DNA of 64,000 nucleotides from positions 1 through 64,000 of the forward strand of contig JAIGNY010000879.1 of NCBI GenBank assembly GCA_020152595.1, given 5' to 3'. The notes under the pieces are model-generated. The model was not told the origin of the DNA, did no database searches, and saw nothing but the letters and a program-made list of their open reading frames with translations. Source of the stretch: Chiridota heheva (lineage: Eukaryota > Echinodermata > Holothuroidea > Apodida > Chiridotidae). Every line of letters begins with the position of its first letter. The first letter of the stretch is position 1. Of this stretch, positions 30,341-42,303 are shown piece by piece. A program made the position numbers and the translations under genes.

Positions 30341-31099
30341 GGCTGGCCATCCGAGGGTGCTACAAAATCCTATACCCTCCTGTACTATTTTAAGCGTGGT
30401 GTTAAAAGTATTAGAAAATCTCAGTTTTAAGATCTTAATGAAAACAAAACCATTCTATCATCTTTTTCACCCACAATGATTAGAATCAATGTTTGAAGCC
30501 CATTCATGTCTTCAAAAATTGTTTTCAAGGTGATTTTAGTTATTTTTATTGAATTATTTTGGATTACTTTTCTTTCCGTAAAAATTGCTGACGAGCTCTT
30601 CAAAGTACAGTCACTTCAAAACACTGTCATCGTGGCTATAATATTTTAGCAGGGGTATTATATTTTAGATTATTTGAGGAAAAAATTAAGATAATACTTA
30701 TAAAGTACAATTATATAATCTAAACATTTCTTGATGTTTTATATGTTTTCATACACAGTTTTTTTAGCAAAACTATTTAATAAAATTATATGAACAAAGA
30801 TTTAAATGTTGTCGGTAAAAAATCAACTTGCAGTTTAGTGGAACATTCTAAAAAAATTACGAACATTGAATAATTAATCACAAAGCGTGCGGTGAAAATG
30901 ACGACCAAAATATGAATCTCAGAGAACTTTATCCCGTTGTGGTGCTAAATAGGTAAATATTTAGGAAAGTTTTTATTGAAAAAGTGTATTATTAATCTAA
31001 GTAATATAACTATATCCAAAAAGTAAGTTATTTTTCAATCATCAATTTTATACAACGTGTGAATTTAAAAAAACAGGAATTGTACCTAATCTATAACAA

Positions 31100-31605
31100 C
31101 CCTCGTCGGTCAGAGAAAATCCTGGACTTTTGGTGTAGTAAGAAAATACACCAAAACTTGGAGCTTCGTAGTATTCATTAAGATCCATGAAGGCCGCCAT
31201 TTTAACTTGTGATAACGCTATATGAATAGGATTTTTACTAAGAGAACGGTAGTAATTGTAATAATGTAACGTATGATATATGTACATGGTATCAGCGATG
31301 ACTGAGCCATCATGAAATCCTGTGTCGAGAGGGTTGTTCAAAAGGTCAACGGAAGTCTTTTGTTATTCTATCGCGAAGTCCACAATGAAATTGAAAAGTC
31401 TGCGGTTAAATCTAATGAATATTCATTTAATATTGGTTTTTCGTTTTAAGAATACCCCCTGCGTTCTCATTAAAAATCCCCATTGACTTAACGTTATCAC
31501 TATAATTAAAATGGCGGCCTCCATGGATCTTAATGAATACGAAGCTCCAAATTTTAGTGTATTTATTATTACACCAAAGGTCCAGTATTCTCCCCTGTCG
31601 TACGG
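31100..31605. repeat. Inverted duplication with about 130-bp arms
   Basis: The arm 31100-31225 is the reverse complement of 31470-31605. On the plus strand the right arm reads ACGTTATCACTATAATTAAA, ATGGCGGCCTCCATGGATCT and AATGAATACGAAGCTCCAAA. The left arm carries the same text on the minus strand with a TTC/TCC change and an extra TAC codon. The spacer is about 245 bases. Confidence 0.85.
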
Positions 31606-31630
31606 CAATCCCAATGTCAACTTGCACTGA
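31511..31630 (+). CDS. Short ORF, 39 codons, in the right arm of the inverted duplication
   Basis: Starts MAASMDLNEYEAPNFSVF and ends GNPNVNLH at TGA. The left arm encodes MAAFMDLNEYYEAPSFGVF on the opposite strand from ATG at 31200. Conservation of the frame between two diverged arms hints at coding ancestry, such as a first exon duplicated with its 5' UTR. The ATG lies in AAAATGGCGGCC, which also fits a YY1-type element. Product and function unknown. Confidence 0.35.
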   Translation: MAASMDLNEYEAPNFSVFIITPKVQYSPLSYGNPNVNLH

Positions 31631-31676
31631 GGGATGTGTATAATAACTAGTAAGACCTAGATGCTTTTACTCTCAG

Positions 31677-31858
31677 ATGATTCCCAAGTTACCTCAGATG
31701 AATCTTATTTCAGTTCCAATGAATCAGATTATGGTCCCAATGTTTTGGGAGATATCAGTGTGGCTGACAATGATAATTGCAAGGAACAAAATGACTTTGA
31801 AGAGGGAGTTGGAGTTGAGATGATTATTGATTATGGTGATCTTTACAGTATCATCTAA
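31677..31858 (+). CDS. Probable terminal coding exon of an unidentified acidic protein
   Basis: After acceptor TTTTACTCTCAG (phase 1) the frame reads DSQVTSDESYFSSNESDYGP, then VLGDISVADNDN, KEQNDFEEGVGVEM and DYGDLYSII with TAA at 31856. The Asp/Glu/Ser-rich composition and the short hydrophobic end resemble acidic C-terminal tails of regulatory proteins. Nearly 3 kb of AT-rich sequence without frames follows, fitting a long 3' UTR. Upstream exons are not proven. Confidence 0.5.
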
Positions 31859-34750
31859 GAGTTTCCCATGAGTTAGAACCTAAATATTATATTTTGGAAG
31901 GCTTATTTTGTACATGCAATTCATGGTTTACGTTTTAATATTTTATTTAAATGTTACTGTATCGGGTAACAATTTTATAAAACTCTAGATTAATGGAAAC
32001 CATGAATTTTAGTATTGAAATTGTATTAAAATGTTAATGTGTATATATGATGGGCAATGCAAAATGGAGCCCATCAGAAATTATTTTCCCTATGAAGTAG
32101 AAAGCACAGATTAAAAGTACTTGCCTGCCTTTTATTGACTTTCAGTTGCCTTTGTTTGAGACATTGTATTGTAAGGCTTACAAAGTGTTTTTAATTTTGC
32201 CATGAAGCTGCTATTTACAAGTGCTAAAGCTTTTACTTCCTTTTTTTATTTTAAAAGCTTTACCATACCAGTAACTGTGTACTTCTAGAGACATATAACA
32301 TTTACCACTTTTTGGATCCCTATCTTTTTACTTTTATATATCATGTGTGTGTTAAAGATCAGTATGTTTTTCATTTGCCATATCTGATGCCAGTACAAAT
32401 GCCTGCCTTAATGTACAGTGTATTCATTTTCTTTGTTTAAAGAATGCATGTGTGTGATACAAATTTAGAAAGAATACAGTTTTTTAAGAACATTCATTAT
32501 ATTAATTTATTATTTTTACAGGTACCAAAGTCTTTTCTTGCTGTTTTCTTTATATATAGAACAAGTTAACCATTCCAGCAAGCAGTAACTTACGTGCCAA
32601 TGATGACTTGTATTCTTTCCACTAATCCCTTGAGCACTTTCAAGTTTGGCTCATATATATAGTATATAATAGTTTATGTACAGTATGATTTTTTTCTCAT
32701 GATTACTCAAACATTTTTTTATTTTTTTATTTTCACAGGTACATATGCATCAGTACAGTGATGGATGAATGCTAAATACTAAATGGTTTTGTTTTATATT
32801 TTTAACCAAAAAACTATTACGAACTCTTTTTAGCAGCCATTGGTAAGTATGTCAAAAGTGAAAATGTCATGACGCCTGTCATTTCATTAACCATTGCTGG
32901 GCTTTTATTGAATGCCACTCTGCCCCCCCCCCCCCTCCCCCTCCCTCCCCAAAATATTGTATGATCTGCTACTGTTTTTCATTGAGTGATTAGTTAGTAG
33001 CATTGAAGATAAGTGATGTCCAGTTTAAATCCTGAAAGTGAATTTACTGAAACCAGGGGCCGTCCAGATAGTGCATTCACAAATGAGTGGCATGGGTCCT
33101 GCAAGTGGCTATGGGCATGGACAAATTTAACCAGTGCTGGAGAGCAGTTAGCCTAAAAGACTATTGTTTGCCATATACATTAAGTTGGATTAGCAATGAT
33201 GTCTTCATTATTTATCATTGAATTGCGGATGATTGTGGAGAAGTTGTAAAAAGTACAAATAAGTTTGTCTCTCCAAATGTAATTGGCTGGTAAAGAAACA
33301 CATGTTATTCAAGTGATAAAGATGTTACAATCAGTGTCTTCTTTCTTTTTGTACCTTGGGAGGACATAATTGATTACTTTTCAATAGACAGGTTTCAAGT
33401 TGTTTACAAAGAGCTGTAAATTCAGAATACAACAACTTTTAAATTTTCTTGTACCTGACCTGACCTGCCCATAAATTAATTGGTCACAATAAAGTGAGTT
33501 GGTGTGTACAATAGCCACATGAATGTTATTTTTTTTAAAGTTATTTTGTAATGCAGCTGTGTAAAAAAAAAAAAAGCTGTGTAAAACTGTAGTATGTTTG
33601 AAGTGTTGGTAGCGACTAACAGCATAATATTTGTGCTCTTCATGTTTGTACCTTTTAAACTGTACAGTTTATTTGTTGACATATACTAGCTATGTACAGT
33701 TTTACAACTATAAATGTACATATGAACAGTAAAGAATGAGAAAATGTGTCTATTTTTCTAAGAAGTACCATGATTTATCACTTGTGAGCTTCCTGTGCAA
33801 AGTAGTCAGTCATAGTATAAAGTTTTGCCTTGTTTGTATCTGTCTGGTTTTCTATTTGTGTAAGGTGGAAAGTCCATTATATTGTATGTATTAAAGACTG
33901 GGTGACATATATTAACGCCGGTTTGGGTTACATATATTGTTTTATTAAAGACTGTCTGGGTGACATATACTGTATATATCTAAGGCTTTCTGGGTGACAT
34001 ATTGTATTTATTAAAGACTGGGTGACATATTGTATATATCTAAGGCTGTCTGGGTGACATTGGTTTTATTAAAGACTGTCTGGGTGACATACTGTATATT
34101 GTCTGGGTGACATATACTGTATATATCTAAGGCTGTCTGTGTGATACGAGGAAGTGCCATTCATTTTAATTTGATAGAAGTGTCAGATTTGTTATATCTA
34201 TAACAAATGATATTAAAGAAACTTACAGTAATACACACTTAATGTGGAGTCTTTTTGCCAGCTGTTTATATTTATATTGTGTATTGATAGACTTACATAA
34301 GCACTACCCTTTATTCAGGTTAACTTGATAAAGATGTATTTTTATTGGTTCTTATTTTGTTGCATTTGAAGATAACAAGAGTTATTATTGTTTAATCTGT
34401 CTCCATTGTGTCTTATTTATCGCTTTTCTTAAATTAAAGTATTCCAAAGGTGGATGTAAGGATGGTCAATCAAGGTCATTAAGTCATTGAGGGTATTGGT
34501 GTGCTAATTTTACTTCTGTATTGTTTGAATCAATTTCCAGTGCACCCATTGTGGTTAACCTCATCCTGAATTCACCTGTGAAGTATTTTGAGTTTTTTTC
34601 TGTAGCTGTTTTAGCATTGTGTTGGCAACCTTGTTTAAGCTATAAACTGACTGGAAAAATAAAAGATAATTCTTTTGGAATTAATTAAACTGATTTAAAA
34701 CTTCTTTTTGAAAGTTCCCATCCTTATTGATTTTTCAGATGGTTATTTAG
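31859..34750 (+). other. Long AT-rich stretch, possible 3' UTR of the exon ending at 31858
   Basis: T-rich on the plus strand, with several AATAAA or ATTAAA-type words (for example near 34430 and 34660) and few long frames. A poly-C run lies near 32925-32940. A repeat block sits at 33885-34145. Confidence 0.4.
33885..34145. repeat. Tandem repeat with GTCTGGGTGACATATACTGT core, about 6 units
   Basis: Units alternate ATTAAAGACTG(TCTG)GGTGACATA and ATATATCTAAGGCTGTCTGGG. Lengths vary because parts of the unit are missing in some copies. Confidence 0.85.
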
Positions 34751-37700
34751 CCCAAAGATTCAGGGTCAAGCCTGAACCAAGTCACACCACAGACTAGAAA
34801 ATGATATCTGGTGCTTCATTGTCTTGTGGTGGGCATCCCAAGGAAAGTGGGTGTATATGCAAAGGTTTATGGGGAGAATGTATTTGTTCTATGTGAAGTA
34901 TTGCCAAGTAATATTTCCTCTCCTTTGTTTCGCCTATTTCCCACCATTGCAACAGGGATCTTTCCTCTCAACCTCTCAAAAAGGACTGGGAATGGCTGAA
35001 ATGCCCACCTTTTTCCTTGTAATTTCTGGACCTTGACATCACAGTTCGACCCTTCTCACAATTGTCCCCCCTCACCTTTCCCTCCTCACCCCTTCCCCAT
35101 CCCCCATCACCCATCCTTCATCACCCCTTCCCCCTCCCCCATCACCGCCACACTCATTTTTTTTAAGGCTGGCTGTGTCATTTGCTCCTGATGTTATCCA
35201 TTCGTTACTATTTTGCAAGAGGAAAAGATAATGTATCCCGTGGACCAAGTACTGAAGGACAACACCATGGATTACTTTGACGTTACATTTTGTGTTTTAT
35301 GAACAAATACCGAACACAGTGGAGGAATTGAATGGGAGATGAGAAGCAATATCTACTCCCTGCCTCAGTTGGACTTAATTTCCACACCCACTTTTGATCT
35401 AACAATTTTTGCTAAACTGCCAAAATGCATTTGTGTACCATATATGAGGGTCGAATCCAAGCGCGGACTGACACATAAAAATATAGCGGTCCAGGTAAAA
35501 TAAACGGTGCCTTCGTCTGACCTTACCACGCAAAAAATGATGTGTCGTAATGTTAATTCTTTCATTTGCATGAAGCATACAAATATTTTTGTTTTATTTC
35601 CTGCAAAAAATTACATTAGCTAGTCCAATGGGCCAGCGGCCAAACTCAAGTTATGGGGGAAAAGTCGATCAGCGTGTTGGGACCGGCGCCTTGGACCACT
35701 GGTCCAGGGTCAGTTGACCAATCTGCCCCTTGTCGAATCCATAACTTCATAATTATTGCAAGCCCCGTTGCTAATAACACATTAGGGGGCAAACTATGAA
35801 CTGTCCCCCTTTACGTCATGTTGTTAAACCCATTCTTCTCTTTTTTTATTTACTATCTCATCCAATTTTTCTTAACCCCACCGACTGAACCCCCATATAA
35901 CCTCCAACCCAAATTTACCCAACCTTTATTATGTCTTTTGTATTTTATTTAAAAGCTTAGCTTATTTGTAAAGTGTTCACCATACTTCTAAAATGTACCA
36001 GGAAAGTGTCATTTGAGATGTACTGTTTTATCCGAACTTACTTTGCCCTTATCAATCGTTTTCAAATAATAGAATCTCCCAAATTGAGTGTTGGAACCAG
36101 GCTGCTCCCGCAATTGCACTGATAGAACCAGTGTACTCCCGCACCTGCACTGATAGAACCAGTGTAATGCTGATTAATATTCAAATTACTGGTCATATAT
36201 GTTGAATATTCAGCGTTCAAAATGGCGACCATCACACGCGTGTTTAACGTTCGAAATCTGCATGCAAACGTTTTGTGAACTACCGTTTACAGCGTAACTG
36301 TCTAGTGTCGATTAGTTTTTTGTGTCAAGAAGTAAATTTCCTACAATTTTAGCTATGAAATTCTTTTGTTGATTTTGAAAAAGTCAATTTAGGCCTAATT
36401 TTCGACCATCGGCCGATACGTTCGATCGGACTAGTGGTAGGTCTTGACCTTATTTTTTCCACTTGTATATCAGTATACATAAGGGTTAGGCTGTTCTGTG
36501 TTTGCTTTGATGATATTTCTCCATAAAGTTTCAATCATTTAAGTTAATTTGACTTATAAAGGGTAAAATTTTGCTCGATGTTGTGCCTTACATTGCATTT
36601 GAATTTCGAGCCAAATTCAAAATTGTATGACGTCCGCAATGTTTAAAGTTTTCAGGTCAAACGAGGTCAGATTTCCGACTGTGGGGGAATGGCGTTCCCC
36701 CTGATTATTAAGTGGGGGGATGGCATTCCCCCGTGTTCCCCCTGGAAAACAACACTGCCAACCATCATTAACGGCAGTCATACTAATACGGCTGGCATCA
36801 GTCCAAAAGTACTACAGGGAGTAGCCTACTAAGTTACTATTAAAGTTAGGGTGATATCACTGATAAGATAATAACCTTTTTTTTTTTAGAGCCTAAGGTT
36901 AGACATCAATTGTGTCATCACTGGGACAGCGACTAAGACTTCAACTGCAGACTGAAATATTCTGGCCAAATATGTATACAACAACATATGAGTGTTTTCT
37001 TAATTGCCACTGAGAATGAGTCTCCATATGTGATATTGCTTTAAAATGCATTGGATTCTTACTCCAAAGTTTTCGCGAAACACCTCCAGCTTAAGAGGCT
37101 GTAATGAAGTTTATGTTACTGCTGCTGCTAAGCTCAAACTGCCTAAAAACATTATCTCATTGTTACTGGATGTACAAATAACAAAACTCTGATGCACAAA
37201 ATCCTTTTGCTTTTGTTATTAGCTTAGCAATTTGTTTTACACTTCAAAAACAGTGAACTTATGAGGAAAATTACCTTCCAATTTCAGCTACTCCTCCGGG
37301 ATTCTATGGTGCCACTCAACTGTTAGAACATTAAATAAAACTTTAGAAATGAAAGTCCATTAGGGCCAAGGTTTGGAGAGGAGAAATAAAAGTTTGGAGA
37401 GGAGAACAAAATATTTTGGAGAAAAACAAAGAATTGGAGACGGAAAGAAAGCTTGAAGAGGAAAAAAGAAAAACAGTTTTGGAGAGAAAAAAATGCACTT
37501 AATGTAAAGTATGTTCAAGTGATAACGCACTTACATCAGTACATGCCTGCATGCTGCCTGTTAAACTTTTAAAGATCTCCAAATAGCTTTTTCTAAAACT
37601 TTGTTCGTACGAATATGACGATATCATACACAGCAGAAATAAATCATTATAAACCCCAAAGAAAAACGTCTGGGAGGCTCTACAGGGAAAAAAAAAACTG

Positions 37701-38094
37701 AGTTATCCTCAGAACAACAAAAGTATAGCTTCAACTTATTTTGATGCTTAAGCAATAGTTATTGGAGTGTTGTATTCATTTATATTAATAGCCATGCAAT
37801 ATGAAAAAATAATTTTATTATGCCCTTCAATATATGATATAAAGAAACACCTTAGGAAAGATGTAGGACCCCCTCCCCCTCCCCTAGTGGAAATTGTGCC
37901 ATTTAGCACCTACGAACGAAAAATTATAGTTAAGACCCTATTTTGAAGAACATTTACCTCAAGTCCTAACGGAATAAGAAATCAACATGATAATTTGAAC
38001 AGTTTAATTCTTTAAAAGGTTAGAAGAATTACAGGAGAAACAGATAGATATTACAACAATAGGTTACACTGGCAATAAAGCGGCCTAGTTCATT
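34751..38094. other. Intergenic region, no gene recognised
   Basis: Contains a C-rich CCCCTTCCCC/CCATCACC tract at 35065-35150, a GGGGGAATGGCGTTCCCCC near-palindrome at 36682-36700, a short direct repeat GCACTGATAGAACCAGTGTA at 36118 and 36148, and an A/G-rich AAAGTTTGGAGAGGAG repeat at 37370-37480. No exon with consensus edges stood out. Confidence 0.5.
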
Positions 38095-39320
38095 TCTTAT
38101 CCTCAAAAAGTGGTGGAGAGCTAAATCTTTAATGAGGGGGTCTCGATCTCTAATGATAAAAGCTATCGACATGTCCCCACATTGTCCCCACCCCTCCCCA
38201 TACAGACAAAATGAATCATATGGAAAGTGCCTCCGTGTGAAATTTGTTAACCCACTGCTTTGCAAAATACTGTATATAATAAGGAATTGATTCACTAGCA
38301 TTCACCAAAACTAAAATTACCTTGCCGTGAAAAAATGGAGTAACGATAAAACATGAACACTTCAGGTTAATCCTACACTGTTAAAAATAATTGACAAAAT
38401 TTGCCCAGCTTTTTACCCAACGTTGGGCATCTATTCAGCAACCAATACAGTTGGGCAAATATTAACCAACCAAAATAGATCAAATTAAAACCCAACAGTT
38501 GAGAGAAGATGGGCCAACTATTAATGAAGTGTATTTCTCCCAACTCTTGGGTAGAAAAATTAAAGCAACTATTGGGTTTTAATTTTACCTATTTTGGTAA
38601 AAATTGCCCCAAAATGAATGAAATTTACCAAAAATTGTACAAGAATGAAGAAATTTTTTTAAAGATTGAACTTATTGAGAGATTTCCAAACATTTAATGA
38701 AATTTCCCGAAAATCAAAGAAAAATTACGTAAACCGTGACTAAGATTTATCTCATGGTAAAAAAAAAGTATCATTGGAAAAATCTCAGGGGCCGTGGCAC
38801 TTCCTCCTCCTCTTTATCCGCCCCTGCTCTGGGTATAAAGTTGCCGAAAATGTAAAGTAAGTCAAAGGTATACTCGGGCCTCGGAATTATAGGAGCTCAC
38901 TGCAATGATTTTGCGCGTGGCGATTTGGCGAAAGAACAGTCTTTATGTGCATTGGAGTATGGAAGTGCATTTTTAATTTCGGTTCTCACGGGTGGGTGGA
39001 GTCCAGCGTTTCGATGACGGCAGGGATAGGGCATCGTCAGAGGCACACAAATCTCCGAATGTCTCAGAATGTTGGGATGATATGAATGATTTTAAGGCCC
39101 GTAAGAGCAGGAATGTGGAGATAAGCCCCTCCCAACTTTTCCCGAATAATAGCATTATGCAGCAATGCTTGCCCCAACCCCTCTCTACACAGACAAAATA
39201 AATCATAGGCCTATGGTAAGTGCCTTGTGTGAAACTTGTTAGTACACTGCTTTGCAAATTACTGTATGAAATAAGGAATTGATCCACTATCATGATTAAT
39301 CAAAATTACACACTTTCCCC
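38095..39320. repeat. Direct duplication pair (38095-38335 and 39080-39320) around a foldback
   Basis: Both copies contain TACAGACAAAAT(G)AATCATA, GTGTGAAA(T/C)TTGTTA, ACTGCTTTGCAAA and AATAAGGAATTGAT(T/C)CACTA in the same order and orientation, 985 bases apart, with about 80 percent identity by eye. Confidence 0.8.
38379..38640. repeat. Foldback MITE-like element starting CACTGTTAAAAA
   Basis: CACTGTTAAAAATAATTGAC opens the region. Further in, CCAAAATAGATCAAATTAAA plus ACCCAACAGTTG pairs with CAACTATTGGGTTTTAATTT plus TACCTATTTTGG, giving arms of about 32 bases around a loop that contains GTTGGG/CCCAAC words. The expected inverted end TTTTTAACAGTG was not found, so it may be truncated. Confidence 0.65.
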
Positions 39321-40314
39321 AAAAAAGTTTGTACGCAAGACATGTTGTCCAATCTATAGGCACTTTTAAAAGTAAGAGCTGTAATTTTTAGTTATGTGTT
39401 ATCAAATATGCCTCGTCCAGAGAACATATACACATACTGACATACTGTATTTCTGTATATCTGTATATACCATTATTTTTTCCAAGGGCAAAAGCGGAAG
39501 GGAGTGGTTGATAATTGAAGAAAATGAAGTTTTCTCAGTTTCTCCGGCTATGTTACAGTCAGAGGTTGTGGAAGATGTTTGAATCTGAAGGGGGGTGGGG
39601 GTAAAAGGGGGAGGGGGGAGGTTAAGGCTCTGAGGGGCACTTTCCAATTGTCATATTTTCAAGGCATGTAGCACAGCAGTATAGGGTCAAGTCTCCCCTT
39701 GGAAAATTTATATACGTTTATCGGTCCGAACATTACTGGTGACCCATTTTCCTTTTTAAGATTTACAGCTTCAAAAATTCAAAATATTTTGGTCCAAAAT
39801 TCGGTAAAATAGGCTCAGAACAAATTTATACCAAATCTACAAAAATGGAAAATAGATCATGAGGCTTAAAATCTGAAGGATATAAACTTACAAATCATGA
39901 TTAGCCAATTATATTGGTCATAAATCAGATTATATTTAGATTAAAATTAGACCAGATAGAGCAGATATATATAGTCTTTGAAGAAAAATTTTTTTTCAAT
40001 GTTTAAAAGGGCAAGTTCCTTCTCTAAAAAGTGCCCCGAACTTTGTCTTTAAGGGAAACTTATGATAGTGTGTGCACGCGAAGCGCGTGATATTTCACAA
40101 ATTTAGTCTTTTTAGGGCGATATTTGTGTTACTTTGTTTAATCAAAAGATCAGGTCTTTGAAGAAATTGTGTTTCAATGTTTGAAAGGGCAGATTTCTTT
40201 CTAAAAAGGGCACTTGTCCTCTTTTCTAATCTAAAATTATTCCAGCAGCTATACACTTATTTTCAAAGGAATTAATAATATATTTTAAGAGACTTAGATT
40301 AGCCTGAGATGTAG
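39321..40314. other. Intergenic, no gene seen
   Basis: AT-rich. Holds GTGCACGCGAAGCGCGTG at 40073-40090, a small hairpin (CACGCG/CGCGTG) common in repetitive DNA, and two copies of the phrase GTCTTTGAAGAAA...TTTCAATGTTTGAAAGGGCA at 39976 and 40155. Confidence 0.5.
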
Positions 40315-40500
40315 CATTAAACCAAACTGATAATTATATAATGTAGAATGTTCATTAAAAAAAATATAAATGATTGAAAATAAGTTTTTCAAAATCTTTG
40401 AAAAGCAAGGTAAGACGGAAATAGGCCTATAATTACAAAGGCTATCACGAGTACCACTCTTAAATACTGGAACTACACGAGCTATCTTCAAATCAGCGGA
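40315..40500 (-). mobile_element. LINE reverse-transcriptase fragment
   Basis: The minus strand reads ADLKIARVVPVFKSGTRDSL, NYRPISVLPCFSKILKNL and a broken continuation ending HSTLYNYQFG. This is the RT block (KxARVxPxFKxGxxxxxxNYRPISxLPxxSKxxEK) of CR1/Jockey-like LINEs. It is a 5'- and 3'-truncated fragment distinct from the element at 4411. Confidence 0.85.
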
Positions 40501-42198
40501 AACAATCCACCGAATAAATGAAGACAAGACAAAGGGCACTTTCAACCAGAAAAAAGGTTTTTTTTGCTCTCTGAAAAAGGGCACTTTTTAAGTTTGCGAA
40601 ATGTAAGGGGATAAGGAGGTAGAGATAGCAAGTGCCCCTGTGCCCTCGGTTTCGCCGACTATGGTTCCAGCCTTTACACAAAGGGAAATATTGCTTTGCA
40701 GGGCTCAGCAGTTACCTCCCCCTCCCCCCTCTCAAACACGATACAATTTGCACTCATTTGAGTTAAGTTAGGGTTAGGTTAGGGTTGGAGTCAAGAATTA
40801 AAGCCATTGCTATCCTGTTTGATTAAAAATTCGCGGCCCTCCCCGTGCAAACTACGTGATTTCAAATACTGAGACACTTAAAGGTCTTAGGACGTGTAGA
40901 GGCAACGTGAACTAAATCCTATTAAACATCCATTGCAAAAACATATTCGTCAAGTTCAGTTAAGTAATGACCATTTTACAGCGTTTCTAAAACTCTGGCA
41001 CAATTTGCATATTTTATGCAAATTTTGTGATGTACTTTCTTTTATGTTGAAAATAATGAAGGTCTGACGAATTGATTTTTGAAGAGTCAGATGACTTTAC
41101 ATCTTTGTGTACGTTAATATTAAGTCGGTGCAACAGCTTGGATACTCTGGATGGGCGTCGGGCCCTATAATTTGCAGTTTGTGTTTTGATTTCCTCCCTC
41201 GACGTTCCTGGTTTTGATCATCAAACGATATTCACCTCCATTATTAGAAAAATAAAGATTTGACAAAGGCCCCCGGATTATTTTTCAAAATGTCCAATAA
41301 ATTTCGCTTGGAGTGGAGGATTTTATTTCAACAATGCCCAGGAATATGCTTGCAAGTCGGGTCTTTCTAAAATTATGTGCCCGAAACATATTCCCCTGCC
41401 CTTGAAAGCATCTTAAAAGCAAACTTGCTGAAGTTACTGTTAGTGTTAGAGCATCGAAAGGATTACTTAAATGTACAAGCTTTAGGACAGCAGGGCTTCA
41501 AAGGAGGAATCATTTTGGTTCATTTAGTATAAACTTTGTAGTCCTAAATATGTTTAAGAATAGAAGGTATAGGCCTATAGCAACTAATCATGATAAATGG
41601 TAGGGTTATTTATTGGGCTGATAACCAAGTATACAATTCGTAATCATGCTTACAAATTCGAGATATGATAAAACATTAACAGTCTTTGATCTTTGATCCT
41701 GATCAAATCTCCCCTTCCCCGCTCACCCTCCCCATTGATATGTACGCCGCTATCATATCATAAGCAACAATGGCTTATAACAATATAACATCGGAATCCC
41801 TGAACCATGTAAAGCCATGTAAAGTCACGAATTAACGTTTTAACGAAATTTGATTGGGAAAAGTGGGAGGGTCACAGACATGAGTTTTAGTAAAGGGGAG
41901 TTGGTCCGTTACCAAAAGCATTTCTTTTATTTATGTCTATCCTAATTTGCAATGTTATGTTTGTAATGTTGCATTTATGTTGGCAAAGCTTGTTTGATTT
42001 TCATCTCTATGTAAATAAAACGGCTGTCGTGTTATGACAAAGAAATTTTAAATCATTTGTCAGAGGTCATATGTAGATTTACAAGGTCAAGCTTGAGATC
42101 TTGCGGGAACACTGCGGTGAAAGGTTCTTTGTCCGCGTGGAAAAAATATTAGAGATCAAAATTTCCTCGGGATTTAACATCTTAAGTAGAATAAAATC
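40501..42198. other. Intergenic region upstream of the lysine-rich exon
   Basis: AT-rich with dispersed words (GACCATTTTACAGC at 40971). The last 140 bases (42060-42198) are the presumed 5' UTR of the exon at 42199. No other feature was recognised. Confidence 0.45.
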
Positions 42199-42303
42199 AT
42201 GCCAAAAAGGGAGAAGAAAGATGGAGATGCAAAAGAACGAAAGAAGGCGCGGAAAAAGTCTAAAACTTCTCATGAGAAAGTCGTGGAACCGGTGGAAAAA
42301 ATA
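42199..42303 (+). CDS. Possible first coding exon, lysine-rich N-terminus
   Basis: ATG opens MPKREKKDGDAKERKKARKK and continues SKTSHEKVVEPVEKI to donor AAAATA|GTAAGATC in phase 0, 35 codons. Such Lys/Arg/Glu-rich N-termini occur in nuclear, ribosomal and axonemal proteins; I cannot choose. The next exon was not found, so the gene may extend right through long introns or the exon may be spurious. Confidence 0.4.

Larger units (their letters stand above)
28352..30871. repeat. Large inverted repeat: arms about 0.53 kb around a 1.45-kb centre
   Basis: Left arm 28352-28886 and right arm 30337-30871 are reverse complements over their whole length with substitutions and small indels. Paired words include AGTGTTCCACTAAAC/GTTTAGTGGAACATTCT, GATAATATACTTGTACTTTA/TAAAGTACAATTATATAATC, CCCCCGCTAAAATG/AATATTTTAGCAGGGG and CCCTCGGATGGCCA/TGGCCATCCGAGGG. 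Neither a clean target-site duplication nor a transposase frame is visible. Confidence 0.85.

Noticed and set aside
35365..35571. 68-residue minus-strand frame
   Set aside because: It overlaps a dispersed repeat also seen at 26150-27010, so it is not a gene.
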